A stretch of 64,000 nt of DNA, taken from positions 12,090,001 through 12,154,000 of the forward strand of contig NC_088681.1 of the NCBI RefSeq assembly GCF_950023065.1, in the 5' to 3' direction. Position 1 is the stretch's first letter, and every line of letters begins with the position of its first letter. The translations under genes and the position numbers were made by a program. Origin of the DNA: Planococcus citri. Its lineage: Eukaryota > Arthropoda > Insecta > Hemiptera > Pseudococcidae. Positions 59,831-64,000 of the stretch are shown piece by piece. The notes beneath the pieces are model-generated. The model was not told the DNA's origin. It worked only from the letters and a program-made list of their open reading frames with translations, and searched no databases.

Positions 59831-61820
59831 ATGAGTCAATTTTTAAACTCAGCGTCTTCGAATTAGTAACAGTCTTTACGTAACCTGGATTTTTAAACGT
59901 AATTTCCGGTGCTTTCCTCCAAAATTTGAAAGAAAAAGAAGCACTGAGGGGTTGTATGCAAAAAATACGCAGATATTCGAAATCAGCACCTATGAATTAC
60001 TAGGAATCGATATATCACACGACATTTTCGTATTTTTTGGAGTTTTCTCTAAAATGGCGAGAAGGGGGGGGGGAGTAAAGGCGCTGAGTTGGGCATACTC
60101 AAAACAATAACTTGATATTCGAAATCAATACCTATGAAAACCAAACAAACGATGCGTCGCGTCATTTTCAATTTTCAGGCAATTTGACAATAGAGCAGGA
60201 GAGAGGGCCTCAGAGGGGTCTGATCGGAAAAATGAGTCGAATTTTGAGCTCAGCATAGTCGAATCACTAACAATCGATATGTCACACTACTTCTTCAATT
60301 TTTTTCAACTTTGATCAAAATTTTGGAGAAGGGGAAGGGGCTCAGAGGGTCTAATCGAAAAAATGAGTCGATTTTCGAATTCGGCATAGTTGAATCAGTA
60401 ACAATCGATATGTCACATCAATTTTTCAATTTTTTCCAACTTTGGTAAAAATTCGGTGGTGGGGAGAAAGGCTCAGAGGGATCTGATCGAAAAAAATGAG
60501 TCAATTTTCGAATTCGGCAAAGTCGAATCAGTAACAATCGATATGTCACACCACTTTTTCAATTTTTTCGAACTTTGATCAAAATTCTGGAGGAGGGGAA
60601 GAGGGGAGAAGGGCTCACAGGGCTCTCATCGAAAAATGAGTCGATTTTTGAGCTCAGTATAGTCGAATCACTAACAATCGATATGTCACACTACTTTTTC
60701 AATTTTTTTCAACTTTGATCAAAATTCTGGAGAAGGGGAAGGGGCTCAGAGGGTCTAATCGAAAAAATGAGTCGATTTTCGAATTCGCCATAGTTGAATC
60801 AGTAACAATCGATATGTCACATCAATTTTTCAATTTATTCCAACTTTGGTAAAAATTCGGCGGTGGGGAGAAAGGCTCAGAGGGATCTGATCGAAAAAAA
60901 TGAGTCAATTTTCGAATTCGGCAAAGTCGAATCAGTAACAATCGATATGTCACACCACTTTTTCAATTTTTTCGAACTTTGATCAAAATTCTGGAGGAGG
61001 GGAAGAGGGGAGAAGGGCTCACAGGGCTCTCATCGAAAAAATGAGTCGATTTTTGAGCTCAGCATAGCCGAATTAGTAACAATCAATATGTCATATCAAT
61101 TTTTTCCAACTTTGAACTTTGATAAAAATTTGGCGGTGGGGAGAGGGACTCAGAGGGATCTGATCGAAAAAAATGAGTCGATTTTCGAACTCAGCATAGT
61201 CGAATTAGTAACAATCGATATATCACACCACTTTTTCAATTTTTTCGAACTTTGATAGAAATTCTGGAGGAGGGGAAGAGGGGAGAAGAGCTCAGAAGGA
61301 TCTGATCGAAAAAATGAGGTGATTTTCGAACTCAGCATAGTCGAATCAGTAACAATCGATATGTCACACCACTTTTTCAATGTTTTCGAACTTTGATCAA
61401 AATTCTGGTGGAGGGGAAGAGGAGAGAAGGGCTCACAGGGCTCTCATCGAATAAATGAGTCGATTTTTTAGCTCAGCGTAGCCGAATCAATAACAATCGA
61501 TATGCCACATCAATTTTACAATTTTTTCCAACTTTGATCAAAATTCTGGAGGAGGGGAAGAGGGGAGAAGAGCTCAGAGGGATCTGATCGAAAAAATGAG
61601 TCGATTTTCAAACTCAGCATAGTCGAATCAGTAACAAACGATATGTCACATAAATTTTTCAATTTTTTCCAACTTTGATCAAAATTAGGCAGCAAGGAGA
61701 GGGGCTTACAGGGATCTGATCGAAAAAATGAGTCGATTATCGAGCTCAGCACAGTCAACTCAGTAACAATCGATATGTCACACCAATTTTTCAATTTTTT
61801 CGAACTTTGATCAAAATTGG
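59831..61820. repeat. Satellite array with trimeric higher-order repeat
   Basis: AATGAGTCGATTTT-type monomer starts lie at 60231, 60362, 60495, 60635, 60766, 60899, 61040, 61172, 61313, 61454, 61595 and 61727 (lengths 131-141). Variants alternate in threes: a GAGCTCAG type, a GAATTCGGCATAGTTG type and a GAATTCGGCAAAGTCG type. 60231, 60635 and 61040 begin matching trimers of 404 and 405 bp. A diverged monomer lies at 59832. Each monomer contains AACAATCGATATGTCACA. Minus-strand frames at 61150-61824 are array by-products. Confidence 0.9.
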
Positions 61821-64000
61821 GCACCTTTGGGCCCTTATAAGCGAATTTGAAATCTCATTTTGAAAATAAATTCGTTGAAAAAACAATAGAGAGGGACCTT
61901 CAAATTTTCAATAGATGATTTCATGGAATTGCCACTCAAAATGACTAAATTAGCGAAAATCACTTCCTCCCTCCCCCACCCCCTCCCCACACACCAATAA
62001 CTAAAGGATTGGGACGGGAAAAAAATAATGACTGATTGACTGCAGTTTCGCAAAACCAACAAAGGGAAGGGAACCGATGAAAAAAAATTCACGAAAAAAT
62101 CGAAGTACCTATTCGAGTCCATTTTTGGTTCAAGTTGATATCGAATACGTCATTTGTCACCCTTTAAAGGTAATTTCCCAAAATCAATCGTATAGTCGAA
62201 TAATTAATACCCATCATTCTCTCACAAACCGTGTAAAAGGCCACCCGATTACGCCTTTCCCAAAATCAATACACTACAAAAAAAAAAGTCAGCACTCAGC
62301 ACCTACGAACGTATAAAAAGGTTGAAAAAAAAACACATGCAATGCACACTGCACACCCTCGCTTCCATTTCACCCTTGAAATTCAACACAAACACCCAAA
62401 TAAACTCGTTCACGTTGGAAAATTCGTCCTCTAAACACTTGCCTTTTGCCTCGCACACTTCATCATCCTTCTTCGCCGACACACTCTGTGAAAAAATATC
62501 TCATTACATTCTACTCGAGTAAGTACTCAAAAGCTCATCATACGATACCAGATACTCGTTGTCCTACCACACAACCTTTATTTAAATTTCGATTCGCGAG
62601 TCTAGAATGTCACAAAGACTAAAGAGAGAAAGAGAAAAAAAAAGTAAAGGAGAAAACCGCGATGTAACCAGAGGCAGAGTGCATAATAGGTTGCCTATTT
62701 CGAGACTAAAAAGGCTTATGAAATTTTAATATCGAACGAAATATTATAATTAAAGTGGAAGAAAAAGGTCAAGAGGGTTTTCCATTAGAGACCAGACGTT
62801 GTCGAGAGAACTTCGCAAGGACGAGGGCTTTTTCTTTTTATATTGCAAGTTTTCATTGTTGTTGTTGTTGTCGTCGTCGTTGTAGTAACTACTTAGAGTA
62901 AATATAGTAGTATAAGAAATTGGATGCATTTTTTTTTATACGTAGTAAACACAAACGAGTATTTTCCTTTTCTTCATTTTTTTTCTTCTCCGTACGTAAG
63001 ACTGGCAGCTTGTAAACCGTGCTTACATATTTATTCGTTTATCGAAGATGATGAACGAACAAAGAGCTAATTCTTACATCGCTCGGTGGCAGTTCTTTAA
63101 TTGATTAATTCGTCAGAATACTATATACGAGTCCCTAGTGGTCGTAAATCACTTTAAATCACGCTAATAAATGACCATGTGCGACGATAAAAAAAACACA
63201 CGTTCGAATTAAAAAATCCTACGAGAGGATACGTAGAAAAAAAATTACACCGTTTAGACGGAATTAATTTACACGCTCGATTTAAAATCGATTAAAAAAA
63301 TCTCCTCTTCTGTTGTTCAATTACGAGTACTCTATCAAGGTCCCTTTTACAAAAGCAGTAGAATCAGACTGTAAAATTGTATCAAAACACTAGCAGGACA
63401 GTAACCGTACAAAATTCTAGTCAAGGCTGCATCCCAGAGTAAAAAAAAAATTTCGCAGGCTCGTGGTAAAAAAAAACCCTCCCACTTGCAGCAGAATTTT
63501 TCAATGTTAAAGACAAAGGGATACGTATAAAACAATGAATCCGGCGTTAGCGGTCAAGGTCATCGTACTTGGTACCGTATCGTATCCTTTTACGAGCATG
63601 AATTTTATCTAGCCTGCAGGAGCATGCGAGCCACCGGGACGTTGAAAACTACAATCACCACCATGCCAGCGACACGGTGAAAATTTTCTCCACCTTCTGG
63701 CGAACTATAACGAGCACACGAACCGCAATTAAAAATCGATAAAAACACAAAATGGTAGGAAAAAAAACCACATTCGCCCGATACTTCATTTCATACGATA
63801 CCTTGGCCTTCGACGTACCTACACCGCTAACGCCCGCCGCCCTCTTCGTTATCGTTTGAAAACGCCAAACGGCGATTACTACGTTAACCGTTACAAAAAG
63901 GCTATCCGGCGTTAAAATTTTAGCTAAAAATTTCCATCGGTAAGCAAATTTACGAGCTTTTGGCAAAATCGATAGCTTCGCTGGACAATATCGAATGCGC
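61821..64000. other. Unassigned CpG-rich block
   Basis: Non-repetitive with a (GTT)n(GTC)n tract at 62857-62882. Frames at 62077-62522 (+), 63347-63535 (-) and 63655-63966 (-) have no recognisable domain. The last lies in GC-richer DNA and is the least unlikely to be coding, but nothing supports it beyond openness. Confidence 0.3.

Noticed and set aside
61150..61824. Minus-strand frames with repeated CDISIVTxSTMLSSKI peptide
   Set aside because: Translation of the 131-141-bp satellite monomers.
63655..63966. 103-codon minus-strand open frame at the window edge
   Set aside because: No recognisable domain; the composition of the CpG-rich block can keep a frame open. Left as unassigned.
1..64000. 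tRNA genes, tRNA-derived SINEs, CRISPR arrays, bacterial operons
   Set aside because: No A-box/B-box pair (GGTTCGAxTCC type) with cloverleaf potential, no spacer-repeat array and no prokaryotic gene structure were seen.

Overview
This is a eukaryotic window, AT-rich and dominated by transposon remnants, foldback elements and satellite-like arrays. Spliceosomal introns with GT..AG ends, animal-type Helitron termini, jockey- and RTE-like LINE fragments and a C2H2 zinc-finger gene all point to an animal. The sequence style (many TACGTA and GTAGGTAC strings, dense MITEs) suggests an insect, possibly a hemipteran such as a mealybug; that placement is an impression and was not tested. Nothing bacterial is present: no operons, CRISPR arrays or ribosome-binding sites.

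The one well-supported host gene is on the + strand at 32.2-38.2 kb. It has five coding exons with consistent phases and GT..AG splice sites, and would encode 277 residues ending in four C2H2 fingers. Its last two exons are a tandem duplication that includes the upstream splice acceptor and the downstream flank, so each could act as a two-finger terminal exon. There is also circumstantial evidence for a much larger minus-strand host gene around it: a short candidate first coding exon with a strong donor near 46.2 kb, beside a GA tract, and two related sites at 36.5 and 13.9 kb where a branch-point-like motif, a pyrimidine tract and CAG are followed at once by GTGAGTA. That is the architecture of recursive splice sites in long insect introns.

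Layout. 0-0.2 kb: end of a jockey-like LINE. 0.2-3.5 kb: unassigned. 3.5-5.7 kb: broken RTE-like LINE split by a 641-bp inverted-repeat element. 5.7-7.6 kb: decayed minisatellite and a foldback element. 9.7-13.6 kb: a run of palindromic elements (1.9-kb palindrome, MITE with a perfect 9-bp target duplication, older relics). 17.0-18.1 kb: two tandem arrays. 19.6 kb: a small MITE. 23.2-24.1 kb: ATCGAT-rich tandem array. 28.2-30.8 kb: two foldback elements. 32.2-38.2 kb: zinc-finger gene, whose first intron holds a minisatellite and two palindromic-family copies. 40.0-44.6 kb: minus-strand LINE remnant with RNase H, interrupted by two palindromic elements. 47.6-52.9 kb: non-autonomous Helitron with two 5' ends. 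55.8-57.3 kb: degenerate minisatellite. 60.2-61.8 kb: satellite whose monomers form a trimeric higher-order repeat. CpG-richer, non-repetitive blocks between these (about 0.8-2.4, 8.1-9.4, 15.1-16.5, 20.5-21.6, 26.1-27.2, 44.6-46.7, 53.3-53.8 and 62.1-64.0 kb) look like older intronic or intergenic DNA into which the repeats inserted.

All calls come from reading the sequence by eye. Boundaries of decayed repeats are approximate.
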